Below the pieces are notes generated by a model. The model was given only the letters and a program-made list of their open reading frames with translations, did no database searches and was not told the DNA's origin. A program made the position numbers and the translations under genes. Source: Moringa oleifera (lineage: Eukaryota > Streptophyta > Magnoliopsida > Brassicales > Moringaceae). From it: a stretch of 64,000 nt of DNA. This document shows positions 49,790-62,706 of the stretch, in pieces. Numbering within the stretch: the first letter of the stretch is position 1; every line of letters begins with the position of its first letter. The stretch covers positions 11,720,001 through 11,784,000 of the forward strand of contig JAJFZO010000609.1 in NCBI GenBank assembly GCA_021397835.1, in the 5' to 3' direction.

Positions 49790-52700
49790 TTAATGGGATG
49801 AATAGCGCAGTGGAGCTTCTGGTGGTTCAAAGACATCAGGATGTTGTAGTATCGTTTTGGTCGTTCTCAGTCCAACAATCTGGACAAGGGAGTTCGAGTG
49901 GCCATTTAGAAACACATCTGTAATCTGCAATCCCAAACAAGAAAACATTTTTCTTAAATTAATGTTCCAACTTGCCTACTTTTTGTGGGCGCTTTGGATC
50001 AGCCAGATTTCCATAATTTTACAACTGGTAGCAGTTTTGGTGGAAGAACTGTGCCAAGAAATGCAGCCTACTTTGGGATTCAATGCAAGAGGGAGTTAAA
50101 AGAACACTGCCCAGATAGTGGCTCAAGTACCTGTGTGCACCCAAACAGTTTGAGCACCTTTAGTGACAAGCAACTGTCAACAATCAGCCCAACTGCCTCA
50201 TCTGGCAGATTGCGGCACCATGACAGGTCCAAACTGAACAAATTTCTAGCACATTTGGCAAGCGAGCAAGCAGTTCTGAAATCAACCTGTTACAAGGCAA
50301 TCAGTTAACATAAAAATTTTAAGTTCATTTCCACAATTAAAAAAACTAATCAGAAAAATCATGTCATGCTAAGGGTTTCACTAGAATCTGAATTAAACCA
50401 TAAGATCTTTCCTCAAGAATCAAAAGGTAGAAGTAATTGCCACAAAACAGCTACAGTTGCAAGCCAATGTGTCCTCAACAAGGTTCAGGGAGTGACATAA
50501 AGAATTAATTTATTATGCTTATTCTGCATTTTTATTTATGATATTGACAAAATATTATATCTTTCTCATCTATAATTTTAAGTTAAGAAATCTTATTGTA
50601 AATTTAAACTCCTAGTTCAAAGTCCTCTGACAACATCCAATTCTATATCTTATTTTGTAGATCTCTTAACGATCCAAGCTAAACTAACAGTCACATTTTA
50701 ATAAAGCTCGATTTAGAAATTGATTTTCTCAAAAAGAAAAAAAGAAATAGGTGTTGAGAATATGTTCTGAACCCGTTAAAACAATATTGAAAATAAGAAA
50801 ACCTGGGGTGAGCACGCATGATCGATATTGTAAGGTCAGAATCAAAGAGACCGAGCATGGATTGGTATATCAGAAGAAATATTTCAGCAAATGAAGAAGG
50901 CCTGCAAGTAAATTCAGCAAGCATGTTCCTGACTCACCCTGCTGATTTTATTCAGTGAAAGTTCATTGAGAGAACTTCCAGAGACCTCCAATAACGCAGC
51001 AATTGCTTCATCGCTGCCACACAAAAGAGTTTCCAAATTTTAGAGCACTCTTGTAAAGGTACGAATCAGTATCATTGAGTAACCGGTGAACTAAACAACA
51101 AGAATGCTGGAGAAGAAGAATGAGATGCAATAATTTAACTTCACACCTCTGAGTAAATAACCACAAGATAAAACCTAAGAGGTAGCTAGTAGCAATGAAT
51201 CTAACCCCATTCTTCCATTACTCAAGGAGAAAAAATCAATTATGATACTAAGGAATGTCTCATTTCAATTATATAGGTAAGCTGCATGATCTCGTCCAAA
51301 TGGTAGACTATGAAAACCACGGCTACAACATTACAAACAGAAAGAAAAAACAAATCCTGTTTCCTTAATGTATATCTAGATAATAAATAAAACTTTGACA
51401 AATATCCTACTTGAGTATCTTATTCAGGTTCAAAAGTGGATAAATAATTAAGAATTCAGAACGATTCAACCATAACATCACAGTCAATCCGCAAGTAGTG
51501 CACTAAATATGCATGACTGCATGTAAAGAAACCTGAAATTACTGCCGCAAAATTTGAGTCTACGAATTGTTCTGCAACCATTGGCAAGATGTTGAATTGT
51601 TGCATCTGTCAAGTTACGCAAGTATGAGAGATCAAGGGCACATAATCCAGGACAATATTTCACCACAGTTTTAAGAGATCTGTCAGTCAAAGCCCTGCAT
51701 CCAGTCAAAAGAACCCTTATCAACTAACACATAAAGAAACAGCAGTTAAATATGTTAAGAGTTTCCACATGAACTTGTAAATCAGCGAAACAAGAATGGA
51801 GGGGGAAGAACTTACAGACAATTTGCAAAAACAAGCTCTTTCATATTTGCACCACATGCTTTAACTACTGCACTGACAAAATCATCACAGACAGTCTCAA
51901 TTCCAGCCACAGACAACACTTCCAAACACTTGAGTTTCTCCAATGCCGGTAAAATCTGCATGGCATCTATATGTTGACAATCATCTATATACAGCTCTCT
52001 CAATGTATGTGCAAAATTGGTTGTTAGAGCACTGATAGCAGCAGAGGTGAGAAGAGAGCACTGGCTAACATTTACAGACTGTAATGCAGGTGCAGCTGCA
52101 CAGAGTGCAGTTAACCCAGTATCTGTTAACTGAAATGCACCTCTCATAGAAAAGGTCGTTAATGCAGGAAGGTAACCTGATGACTGCGCTATGGTGGCAC
52201 GTAATGCGATATCAGATATACATCGTCCACAAAGATCTAATTTCAGCACCTGCTTCCAAAGCCCGAAAAACATTATTGTTTGACTGACAGTATCATTAGG
52301 CAAAAATCAACCTTGCAGTTCCAACAGATTAAAACAATTGTATCAAGAAGAAGAATAAGCAAACTGTCAGCATATCCTTGGTAAAGGTAAATTGACGTTG
52401 TATCCTTCAAGAGAAAATTATGTCCATGCACCACCCTTAATTGCAAATCGAAACTATATTTTCTCTTTTCCAGATAATAAATTAATTGAATGGTTAAGAG
52501 AGACAAGACTTTAGTCAAATATTCCACACAGCAACATGATAAAAAATGAAAGGCTCATTAAAGTTCAAGTACTAGTTTTAGAGGACAACCACACATGTAG
52601 ATGACAGCATTCTCAAATATCATGATTGCATCATAAGCTACAATATAATTTCTTAGTTACACTTGGTCTTAGCAGAGATGAATCCATAACGTGAAGATCC

Positions 52701-54336
52701 AATCTTTCTAGTGGATATGTTAACACCAAAACTCTAACATTTGAAGCTTATATTTCTTTCACAAGTTTTACATATTATGAACAAGGCACAACAATTCTAT
52801 AAGTCAAACACAGAAGTTTACAAAAGTAAACTACTTCTATTGTCCAACAGAGTATGATAAAAGCAATATTAGATGTTGATAAGACCAGATGACTTACTTC
52901 AATGTTTGCTTGTTGTTCAACCAAAACAAGGAATGCTTATGTACCCATATCAAAAGAAATATGTAAGACTTACTTACAGTTAAGTTTTTAGAATCACAAC
53001 TACCAAAGATTTTGATGAACTCCTCCTCTGTCAACAGGGTACAGTTATTAACACGTATCTCAGTTGGAGAGCCCCGTGCAAGGAGCTCAACAAAGTGGGC
53101 GTCCATTTTCCTAGAAACACAGAGCAGCCGACTGAGCTTGGACCTCAGAACATCCGGGACATGCTGAAGTGATACCATCGCCTCCGCATTCTTAGCAAGA
53201 ACCTTCATGCTTAGATCCAGCAAGCAAGGAGCCTTGTGCTTCAAGAGATTGCCTTCCCTATAAATTGAGGGCACCCATTTGAATGCCGGTTGATGTCCAA
53301 CATTCGAGGGCTTCTTTGAAACAAATGGACTCGATATCTGCTTCTTTATCATCTCCATTGCCACAGCAAAGGGACCTTGCATATCTTCTGACTCCTCAGA
53401 TTCCCTAAAGGACTCTTCCTTTTCTTGCTTAGTTGATCCCAAGATTAACTGTTCTTTAGTATTTAAACGAGCTAGACTTTTTGCACAGTATTTTGCAGCA
53501 TCATGGCGCCTTATGGCGTCAGTTCTTCTTGACTGCAGTCTTTCTATTTCCTTTAAGATAGCTTTTCTTTCTTGTAACTCCATCCAAGATTTCCTGGCAA
53601 CGTCGCTGAAATTATGCTCTGTGATTTCACCTGGGATTGAGGACCGTACTGTAAATGCATCTTGGTGCCTTCTTGTTTCATGTTCTCTTCTTGATATTTC
53701 ATGCAGTTCGCTAAAACAACTTAGAATTTCCGCGGCTTCCAGTTCAATCACCCCAGTCGAATTTTCCCTTGAATTATTAGTACCAGGTAACGAAACATCG
53801 GTAAGGTTATGCTCTGTGATCGCATCTGAAACTGAGGAACCTATTTTAAATGCATTTTCGCTCTCAAATTTTTCTTCAATCGGGTCTGTCTGCAGATGCA
53901 AATTGAGATGATGTGTTAAACTGGCATCATGAACACCCCTTAACAACTGATTCTCATCTAGTTTTTCTTTTCCCTTCTCCCCAACTGAGTACCTCCTTCT
54001 TTTCCTCAAATACGATTCGCCTTCGACATTTGGGTCTCTCCCCATTTTTCTTAAACCAGCACCTAGAAGAAAAGTGTCTTCACTTTTCTCGGTTTCTTTA
54101 AGGTGAACCGACGGATTATTTTCCATCTGTTTCTCGTGAATTGTAGAACCCAATTCCAGTTTCAAACCATCTTGAGGCCCAATTTGACTTCCAGTCTCCT
54201 CTGACTGCTTATTGACATCGAGAGTCGACGCTTCGCACCCACCAACTCTCTCTCCATTTTCATTGCCCTTATTAGCTTCACTTTCTTCCAAAATTTTATG
54301 ACTTTTCTGAAAAATCTCGAGAAATTCCGCACCCAT
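49790..54336 (-). CDS. RAD7/Rhp7-like leucine-rich (RNI) protein, copy B
   Basis: This is a tandem paralogue of copy A with the same six-exon layout: 52978-54336, 51816-52249, 51533-51694, 50938-51013, 50131-50286, 49790-49924. Exons 2-5 are identical in length to those of copy A (434, 162, 76 and 156 nt). The product is 773 residues. The first exon (453 residues) is much diverged from copy A but keeps KRRRYSVGEKGKEKLDENQ and EDMQGPFAVAMEMIKKQ. It is longer because a segment starting AFKIGSSVSDAITEHN appears twice, the second time as AFTVRSSIPGEITEHN. In contrast, exon 2 is nearly identical to that of copy A. All frames and splice sites are intact, so it is probably functional. I do not know whether it shares the role of copy A. 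Confidence 0.9.
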
Positions 54337-55017
54337 TCCCGGTTCTTGGCGTCGCTCAAGTCAACTTCGAGTCCTGCCAGTCTCTACCCTCCCAGATGCA
54401 TCCGCGAAAAGAAGTAACCGAATTTATCGAGTTCTGTGCCTACGAGCTCACAAGTTCGGAGCCTATATTACTATTTGTATTAAAAAAAAATTACTTTGGT
54501 ATTTTCTGGCCTTGCATCTTTTCTTCCCTTTCTTCTATACTCGCATGTTTTCATGAAAATGATTGTTGAGAATTAATGTCTGTCTTCGTGCGAGGTACAT
54601 ACTTTCTGGAACAGCGGCAATATTATTCCTTATTAATAACAAATTCCATTCATTTCATCAGCATCAACCAATCACATCAGCGGGAAAGTTGAAAGATTGT
54701 AAGATGGGTTACATTTTATTGCAATAAAACTTGATACCCATTATTTGTTATGCACAGTGGGCCCAGAAAAAGAATACATAAACTAAGAGAAAGTTAAACC
54801 CATGAGCTGAGGCCCAAGATACGCCTCACCCCTACCAACCAGACAACATCTCCCTGTTACTTTCCGGAATTTGGGTTTCAGATCAAAATTTCAAAGTTTA
54901 CGCTTTTGATTCAAAGGATTCAATGGAGTGTCTCATTGACATTGAGAAAAAATGGCGAAAAAGAAATATCTTTCTGAAGCTAAACAAGAACAACTCGACA
55001 TTGCTTGAAACTTGTCT
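54337..55017. other. Copy B promoter region and remnant 3' flank of copy C
   Basis: About 54340-54700 should hold the copy B promoter. From about 54720 to 54930 the sequence resembles the 3' flanks of copies A and B (AxTAAGAGAAAGTTAAA, TTTCAGATCAA, GATTCAAAGGATTCAATGGA). This places a copy C 3' end directly against the copy C N-terminal exon, with no LRR exons in between. Confidence 0.6.
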
Positions 55018-55515
55018 TCATCTATTTGTTTTCTCTTGTGAGGCCATAAAAGCAGAACTTGAAGCTTCACCAAATGCCTTAGCTCGAGCTCTGTCATCCC
55101 AAGGGACCAGCCCTAATCGAAGTTCCAGTGGATCATCAATTTCAGCATAATTATCCACTATTCTCTTACCTTTCTCTTCCACTGTGTATTTTCTCCTCTT
55201 ATTCGTAAAACCCACATCGAAGGCTCCAGTTATTTGAAGCACAAAGCCTCTGTTAGTTTCTTCATCGTTGATAATCTGAAGCAAATCATCATGGTTCCCC
55301 GCTTCACTATCTGAGTCGATGACAATCACTCCTTTGTCAGATACGTCACTTCTCGTTTGAAATTGCTGCTCTTCTACGGCCTCAGGAAGGGGGTAATTGA
55401 GATCGAATAGGGGCTCCGGCTTCTTTCTTGCATTATTAATGGCTTGAGTTGCTTCTTTGTTATGTGAAGGAGAAGAAGAAGAAGAAGAAGAAGAAGAAGA
55501 AGAGATTTGACTCAT
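55018..55515 (-). CDS. Truncated third RAD7-like paralogue (copy C), N-terminal exon only
   Basis: A 165-residue frame begins MSQISSSS with 11 serines encoded by a GAA/TTC microsatellite. It continues with KKPEPLFDLNYPLPEAVEEQ, an acidic GVIVIDSDSEAGNHDD, and then KRRKYTVEEKGKRIVDN. The last phrase matches KRRRYSIEEKGKAKVDD of copy A and its counterpart in copy B, which identifies the family. A stop follows at 55018-55020, and instead of LRR exons the flank is 3'-UTR-like. An ATG four codons upstream (55527) is possible. DLNYP resembles the DLNxP form of the EAR repression motif; a link to TOPLESS-type co-repressors is inference. It may be a pseudogene or a short expressed derivative. Confidence 0.65.
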   Translation of the reverse strand: MSQISSSSSSSSSSSPSHNKEATQAINNARKKPEPLFDLNYPLPEAVEEQQFQTRSDVSDKGVIVIDSDSEAGNHDDLLQIINDEETNRGFVLQITGAFDVGFTNKRRKYTVEEKGKRIVDNYAEIDDPLELRLGLVPWDDRARAKAFGEASSSAFMASQEKTNR

Positions 55516-55527
55516 GCTGCAGATCAT

Positions 55528-56768
55528 GAATCAGAAGGAGAGAGAGTTAACAAAAATGAAAAACGCAGGAAGACAAAAACAAAGAATAGAGTAAAGAGTG
55601 AAAGATCTGGAAAGCAATTTAGGAGGATTTTATTGGCACCTTCTGTGGGCTGTCAGTGAATGAGTTACCAAATCAGAGAAGGGAATGAAAGAGAGTGGTC
55701 ATTGCAAATAAGGACAGTGGAGATTTAGATGTGGAGACAGAACGGTTTCCTATTTTGGTTCCCCGCGCGGGAAGTACACAGCAAACCGGCAGACTTTTTT
55801 CGTTATCGGCCGTAAAGATAATAACTTTTCTATCACATCCCACTTTCTTTTCCTTCTTCTTTTGCTGTGATTTTCTGTTTTTGGGTTAATGAAATGAAGA
55901 AGAACCCTTTTGGCAGCCATGGCGTCCTGATCTGATGGCCCGGGCGAAATCTTGATCTATGTACAGATTCACTGCACACACACAGAAGCCCCTCCCCCAT
56001 CCGCCCCAGGCAGAAGAAAGGAGATGTAACCAGTACCTGAAGTCAGATCATGTTTCCATGACAGAATAAACCATGTTGATTTCCTAATTTTGTGAATGCT
56101 TCTGGCCTCAAAACAAGTACTTACCTTATTTGAAAAGGTCTAGCTTGTATTTTCTCAAAGGGCAAAGTTTAGGGAAGTTTACAGACATCAAGATCAAGGC
56201 CATTCTCTTTTAGAATAATATGTACTAAAGGTAATAATATTATCTTAGCTCAGCATTGAAGTCATATCTTATTGGTCTCTTGCTTGGATTAAAAAGTTAG
56301 AAAGGTGACTCTGCTTTTGAAATTAAAGGAGATAATCAAGAAGTGATCAATGAAAAGATAGTGGGAACTGCCAGAACATGTCTGAACTATAGCAGCGTAT
56401 TAAAAGAAATGTCACTTCTGTTAACAGTATATAAAGTCCCTCAGCAAAATAAGCACAGGCTTAAGGTGACATCATGAGGAAAGTTACATTCGGATTGTCC
56501 CCAGGGTCTGCAGAAGGTGCATTTCAAATTTTACATTCTCTAGCCACCACTTGCATTTTAAAGCAATAAAAGTTCTACAAGGACTTGGTAACATATCATT
56601 TTCCACGTGAAGAAAAAAAAAAGATGGAAAATGAATAGCATAATCAGAGGCTCTTACATTCAAGAAGAAGGAAGTAATACAAACAGGTAAATTTCAGGGA
56701 CCAAGATACTTGACACTCAAAAAAGAGATCCCTAAAACCGAGTGGAAAGTAGTTCAAATTCTTAGTGA
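55528..56768. other. Gap upstream of copy C and downstream of the GPI-anchored protein gene
   Basis: This contains the copy C 5' flank and, on the left-pointing side of the next gene, its probable 3' UTR (about 56450-56768). I see no other coding region. A CACA run lies near 55975-55985. Confidence 0.5.
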
Positions 56769-59271
56769 TCATAAGTGGAAAGCATATCCCAGAAGAATCA
56801 AAGCTGCAGCAAGAAACATTGATAGCCAATAGGGTCGAGAGAAAGTATCATCACCACTGCAGTCATCATTGGCACCACTAAAGCACCCAGGTTTTGTTAT
56901 CTTAGCAACACCTCCCTCTAAAGCAAAGCTGCTGTTAGTCTTACCATTGCTGAACAACACACACCAGAAATAGGGAGAACCACCATCAGTACCAGTAACA
57001 GCAGCACCTACTTCTGTGTGGTTCTTATCGTAGAGAATTTCGAAGCTCTTCTCATTCTTTATCAGGATTTTTGAGAATGCTTCAGAAGGAGGAAGATAAT
57101 TGGATTGGCAGCCAAGCAAACGGCCAGTGATTGGAGAAAGGGTTGAGACCTCAACACCACAGTTAGGGGCAAAAGTTTCAGCAAATAAAGCATCAGGAGG
57201 CTTCTTGGCATCAGGCCCCCCAACAGCACCACAATCACCTTGGTATGCTTTTATATACTGCAGGGCAATGCATGCCAGGCCAGGGTTGTCATAGAGTGAT
57301 GATCTCTTGTGTGCAGTTCTGTTGCTGTTAATGGCAGCTACCAACTGGTCCGCGGGGTTATCAGTCACTTTCTCTGGAATTTTCATTCATGATGCCGTAT
57401 CATATATGATGAAAACATCATTGGACTAAACAGAATGACAGCAACAAATTATAATGAAAGAAAAGAAATACAGATTTTAGCTAGCGTGTTAACCTTCCAA
57501 GAGGTCTATTTTGGTGTAACTAAAAACTATAGATGTTCTGGCGTATGCTTTTAAGTTTGGAAAAACTTCAACCCCAAATCGTATGTCTATTCTCTTGGCT
57601 GGCAAACAGATTTCTGGTAATAGATTCTGCACCACAAGGTACATTTCCCAAAAAGACTCCTAAGAGAAGAAATGCCAAGTAGAGAGGAAACTACTAATTT
57701 CCACCTATAGCTAGTTTTGCTCAGAATGTCTCGTCATTGCTTTCCTACTGAGACGTTCTTTTCTTCAGCAATGGCTTCAGTTTAGTCCCTCCACTCAGGG
57801 AAAAAGAGAAAACTACGGTAACACAGACACACAGGAATTTAACAATTGGTTGGAAAAAACAAAAAAACAAAGCCATAGAGAAAGCTATATTAGCACCTCA
57901 GAGGGCAAGCTTACATTGTAGCACTGAATAGCAGCTAGCACAGTGAAGTGTTTAACAATGTCTCAGGCTCTTTTGTGTCTGTATCTAAGGGAAAGAATGG
58001 GACAAATTGAAAGACGAAAAACTTTCTCATGGGAAGTTCTAAACCATATATGCTCTCTTCCTCATTGTACCAACAAATAAGGGCAAACTAGAGAGGCAGT
58101 CGTCTATTCTTTATTTTCTTTAGGAATTTGTTGATGTTTCTAATCTTTTGTACACCTCACACTGACTAGGCTATTCTCCCTTTCTTTCTTCCAGTAAACA
58201 AACCTATTCATCAAGAAACTAATTTTTTTTGTATCAGGACATCTACGGTGAGAACTATTCTCTCTTTGTCACATATCATGTGATGTAAATTTTCTATCTT
58301 GGTTTGTTTGAGAGCTGCACATGTGCCCTTTAAGCTATAACCCAAAATAAGTTCCTCATTAGTGAAATTATATCTCCACATTCATTAATAAAACTTGAAA
58401 TTTTTTTGGTCCATGAATGACTGCTGTTCTCAGTCATCACTAAGTTCACCAAACAGAGGTCCAAATTCTTCAGTGGATATTGGGTAATTTAACCTTTCTA
58501 GAGAATATTGTACAATGAACATGATACCAAATGCCTAATGTTTCCTCTGATGTCAAACATTCAAATTTGCACAAGCCTACACTGTCTCAATTATACCAAT
58601 AAAAAACCAGAAAGCTCAATTAGGAGTCATTGATTCTCCCATCAGGCTCATAATGGAAGAAAAATCAAGAGCTCAAAAACAGCTTCTTATTAAAAGCACT
58701 ATAAGCACAAGTAATTTGTTAGTCTTGGTTCCGAAACTGGACAGATTCCTTTATCATAAAATGTAACATTGGAAACCAAAATTTCTTACTACTGTTTCTG
58801 ACCTCTCAATGACCAAAGAGAAAAACCGAACAAAATATACTTGTGAGTATAGCATCTGACACCAAGGAGGTCAAACTTATTCTTAAAACACGAGATCTAA
58901 TACTAAAACGGTTTCAAATAGACAGATTCTTAATTCTTAGTCAAAAATCTACCGAAATCTGAACAGGCAAATCAACGAGCTGGCAATGCCAGGATTCGAT
59001 GCATGATATTTCTATAGAAATAGAAAGTGGCTATAGTAAGAAGTAGCAAAGAGTCACATCCCAAGAAACAAAAACGGATCAAGCTCTCGCTAGAAGTGCT
59101 AGTTATCATTCAAATCTGTAACAAGATGCATTTCTTAAAATCTCTCTTTTTGGTGGATAATGACTTACGCATGTATAAGGTAAAAGAAGATAGAAGAGGC
59201 TCACTTTGAGTATTAGCAGAAGCAGACAGGAAGAGTAATGGAGCTAAAAGGAACAATAGAGCCATCCCCAT
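56769..59271 (-). CDS. Secreted GPI-anchored protein, function unknown
   Basis: Two exons, 59205-59271 and 56769-57373, join in phase to 223 residues. A clear signal peptide (MGMALLFLLAPLLFLSASA) fills exon 1. The mature part has about eight cysteines and LVAAINSNRTAHKRSSLYDNP, a start resembling plant GPI-anchored proteins with a CAP/SCP-like fold. Potential N-glycosylation sites include NRT, NHT and NSS. The end SGANDDCSGDD followed by the hydrophobic SMFLAAALILLGYAFHL is a typical GPI-attachment signal. The intron is 1.83 kb, and no other exon fits in it. The ATG at 59271 rather than 59298 is chosen because it puts the hydrophobic core directly at the N-terminus. I do not know the biochemical role. 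Confidence 0.82.
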
Positions 59272-59923
59272 TTTCGCTCTTCTTCGCAAACAGTACATGA
59301 GGACCGAGAGAGAGAGAGATTGAAGAGAAACCGATCTTGCAGATTAAACAGGGGAATATGAGTTAAGTAATACGTCGGCTTCGTTTTGGTGTGCTTTACA
59401 ACTGGAGCTATCATTTGGTGATTGGTTGCCGACACAGGTCACTAACCGGGTTTTTCGGGCATGACCCATTTGACCCTCTGGAGTCTGGTAACAACTAGCA
59501 AGCTCTCCAAAGTTTTTAGCTTTAACCAATCCGTCATTTACAAAAAAAAAAAAAATCAAAATTTTATGAGATCGACATTTATTTTCTTTGTTAAAAATTG
59601 ATAACAAGGCACCAATGGAGATCGCAATGTATTCCAGTGATGATTTCAAGTTGTTCTCTTGGAAAAGATTCTAACTTTTTAGTTGAATTATTATGTTTAA
59701 TCGAACTTACACAATAATCTAACTTGAACACAGTGGTGCTCCTCTAGGTCTAGGCCCGCCTCGTTAATCTTGACTTAGTTTAAATGGTGGAAGATATACC
59801 AGAGGGTACATTCGTAATTTGGTCCATTTGTCCCTCAAGGCCGTAAGGACAGAGAAGAGAAACATACCGATAAGACTCTCTAGACAAATCCGTCATGTGA
59901 GGAGGGGATGATGTTCCGTCGAA
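59272..59923. promoter_or_regulatory. Divergent promoter between the GPI-protein and MPH2-like genes
   Basis: The two start codons face away from each other over 652 bases. A short TC-rich stretch (59302-59323) lies just upstream of the GPI-protein ATG. No diagnostic element was recognised. Confidence 0.45.
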
Positions 59924-62706
59924 ATGGCCATTCCCAACACAACGGCTCATGTTAGCTCCAGCTCTAGCCACTTCATTGCTTCAACGTTCTCGCGCTCCCT
60001 CTCCTCGATCTCGACCGGAAAGGCCAGCAAGCTCTGCAGAGTGAGGTGCGAATTGTCACCCCCGACAAGGAGGGAGAGCAGGCGATTGGTTTCTATTTCT
60101 CTCGTCCTCTCTCACTTGCTCATTATCCCTAACCGTACGCCTTTTTTCTTTTATTGTGTTTCTCCTTTTCTTCGAAATTTCTTAATAATTAAAGCAGTGT
60201 TGGACGTATCTGGAAAGTGAAGTTTTATGATTGTGTTCTTAGTAGAAAATTTCCTTTGGAGTTGCAATGCCAATAGTGACTAACAGAATTAAGAACAGAT
60301 AGAACCGCCAATGAAAGCGTTTAGCTAGGTCTTGTTAACAGAAGTGTTTGTCTCAGTCTGTGTAATAATAATTCTGTATGGTTTTCCGTGGCGATTAATC
60401 GGGTTTTCGGTACTTCTTCTTTGTAGATGCTTTGGCCGGCAGCTTTTGGGACAAATACGTGAAAAGGTGAGGAAACAAAGGTGGTTTGAAATTTTCATGC
60501 TTATTTTCTTTGCAAATTTCTATGAATGAGTCAAGCTACTTTAAGATTGTAATTATCAAGAGATGGAGTAGTCTCCAGTTTCTTTCAAATGAAATGATCG
60601 CAATTTTGGCATTTTGTCACCATACTTCTTCGTAGTGTATCTATTTCCTTATGTGTGTTTAACAGGAAGAAGCTTGATCCGCTTGAGTCCTACGTACCTG
60701 CTGTTATATTGACTGAGTTGCAGATTAAGGACTTGGGTAATTGTCTTCATTTTCTTCTGGCATTTTCTCGTTTCTGCAACTCTCAATAGAAGAGCTAATG
60801 TTGATGAATACTTCTCTTTCTATCCATAAATTCTGAAATGGTTCACATCAGCTCTAGCTATGGCACTAAGCTAATCTACTTATCAGGTAGGTTCCCTATG
60901 CAAGTTTTAGCAGATCAGGCTTGGCCGGTAGTTGTTTTTGGTGTCCATTTCATAGGTTTTAGAACTGACAATACTTTTCCTCTGCTTTTCTTCGAAAACA
61001 TCAACTTAATGGTGTTTTTTCTCCCTCTCTTTAAAAAACAAAAATTGTCTCACAGTATGCAAGAAAGCCGGACTAGACTGGGCTACATAGAATATATAAA
61101 GTGTGTTGCAGTACTTACATGTTATATTTTCACTTGTCTAGAGAGAACTCTAGAGGTTGATAAGCCTCAATATGATGCCTGCCGATCTCTACTACGCACT
61201 GGTCCAGCTGCATCTCTACGTGTGAATATTCGAGCAGTAAGTTGAAGGTCTCTTAGATTGGTGAACATTCTTCTTTCAAATTGAAATATTGATCTGCTTC
61301 TGATTATTAGAATGGGTGAATATGATGTCTAGTTGTATCCCCACAATCTCACATGTCTCTGTCTCAGTTACTGAATTTTTTGGGCTTTAAAAAAAGAAAA
61401 CAAATAATGTTCTATTGAAGATATTGTTTGATCCTAGAGTAGTCAGAATTTATTCCAGGACTTCTGCAATTTAAAAGTCGCTAGCAACAGACTTAGAGAA
61501 GAGAGTCCATTTCTGTTGTGATGCGATGTGAACATTTGCATTATGTGCATCGTGATTGGTTGTAAACTAAATACATTTGTTTCCATATAATACTTTCCCA
61601 TGATCACAGAATGAATAAATCAGAAAAACCAAAGAATGTGTGAGTAATATAGCTTAAGGACTCAGGAAACCTGATATGCAGGATATGTGAAGTATGACAG
61701 TGACACCAATGCGGTTAACCTAGTTTATCTGAGCATGATTTTCACTCATTTTGTCGACATGCTCTGTTAAGTTCTGACTGTTGTCGGACATGGTATGGTA
61801 TTAGTTGTATGCTAGAATTTTGATACCTGAAGCATTACTCTACATTCTAATTTCAATTTGGTTCATGGCAGTTTTTGTGTACATGAGTTCCTGAGGTTTG
61901 GAAAATTTGTTCAAAACTTCAGGTAGCACAATATACTTCAGATGCTGGAAATGGCCAAACTGCTTTCAATGATGTTGATCAATGTCTGAGGTACATTAGT
62001 CCTCAAAAGTTTTTTGTCTTTCCTTGTCAGCCCGGAGGGATTGCCAGCTATGATTGTGGTGGCAATTTGGTGGTCCTTATAGTGGATCATAGGCAGTCTC
62101 ATTCTGGAATCTGAATTATGAGAGAAAAATATATATATATAACAAAGGTGGAAGCAGTTATAGATAGGTCTATGCAGTAAAATATCCTCGTGCTGTTTTC
62201 ATTTATATTTAAAATGGTGCTACCGAAAAAAAGAAATTGGATTTCGGCCAGGGAGAATGAAGTTATATGGCAGTTTGCCAGCCTGATTTCAGATCTGGAT
62301 GGCCTCTAATAGATTTTCTTTTAGGGCCCTGGAAGAACTTGACTCCTTGCTTCTGCGTGCATCAAGAAATGATCCAGAAGCCTCGGTCAAATCTATGAGG
62401 GCAAAGATTGGAACAGCCCTTACTGCTTTAGACAGGTATTGCGTTATAGCATTCTTTTCTCAATGCAAACAAACCAGACCTGATTTCTTCTGCTCCTATA
62501 TCACCCATGCTTGCATATTTATGCAAATGCAAATTTTTAAGTTGTGTCGATTAAAAAGATTTTCTCTGAACAGCCTCCTGCAGACCATTCCCTCCGAAGT
62601 GCTAGATAAAGGAAAGGCTATAGCTGATGCCTATAGAACCACAGAAACAGATGCAGAAGCTGAAATGTTGGATCCAGAAATTAAGCAGTTGGAATCAATA
62701 CTTTGA
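59924..62706 (+). CDS. MPH2: Thylakoid lumen protein, MPH2-like (16.5 kDa, PsbQ-like)
   Basis: Exons: 59924-60134, 60427-60466, 60666-60736, 61142-61236, 61923-61990, 62325-62435, 62574-62706. They join to 242 residues ending in TGA. The N-terminus (MAIPNTTAHVSSSSSHF, then TGKASKLCRVRC) is a Ser-rich plastid transit peptide. It is followed by twin-Arg-containing RRESRRLVSISLVLSHLL and an ALA site, as expected for thylakoid lumen import by the Tat route. The mature part is helical: FWDKYVKRKKLDPLESYVPA, RSLLRTGPAASLRVNIRAV, LDSLLLRASRNDPEASVKSM and DPEIKQLESIL. From memory this matches Arabidopsis MPH2, which helps maintain photosystem II under high light. A non-family lumen protein of similar fold is the main alternative. 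Confidence 0.85.

Noticed and set aside
57374..59204. Possible extra exons in the long intron of the GPI-anchored protein gene
   Set aside because: The two exons already join in phase with a coherent signal peptide; no open segment with splice sites between them looks coding.
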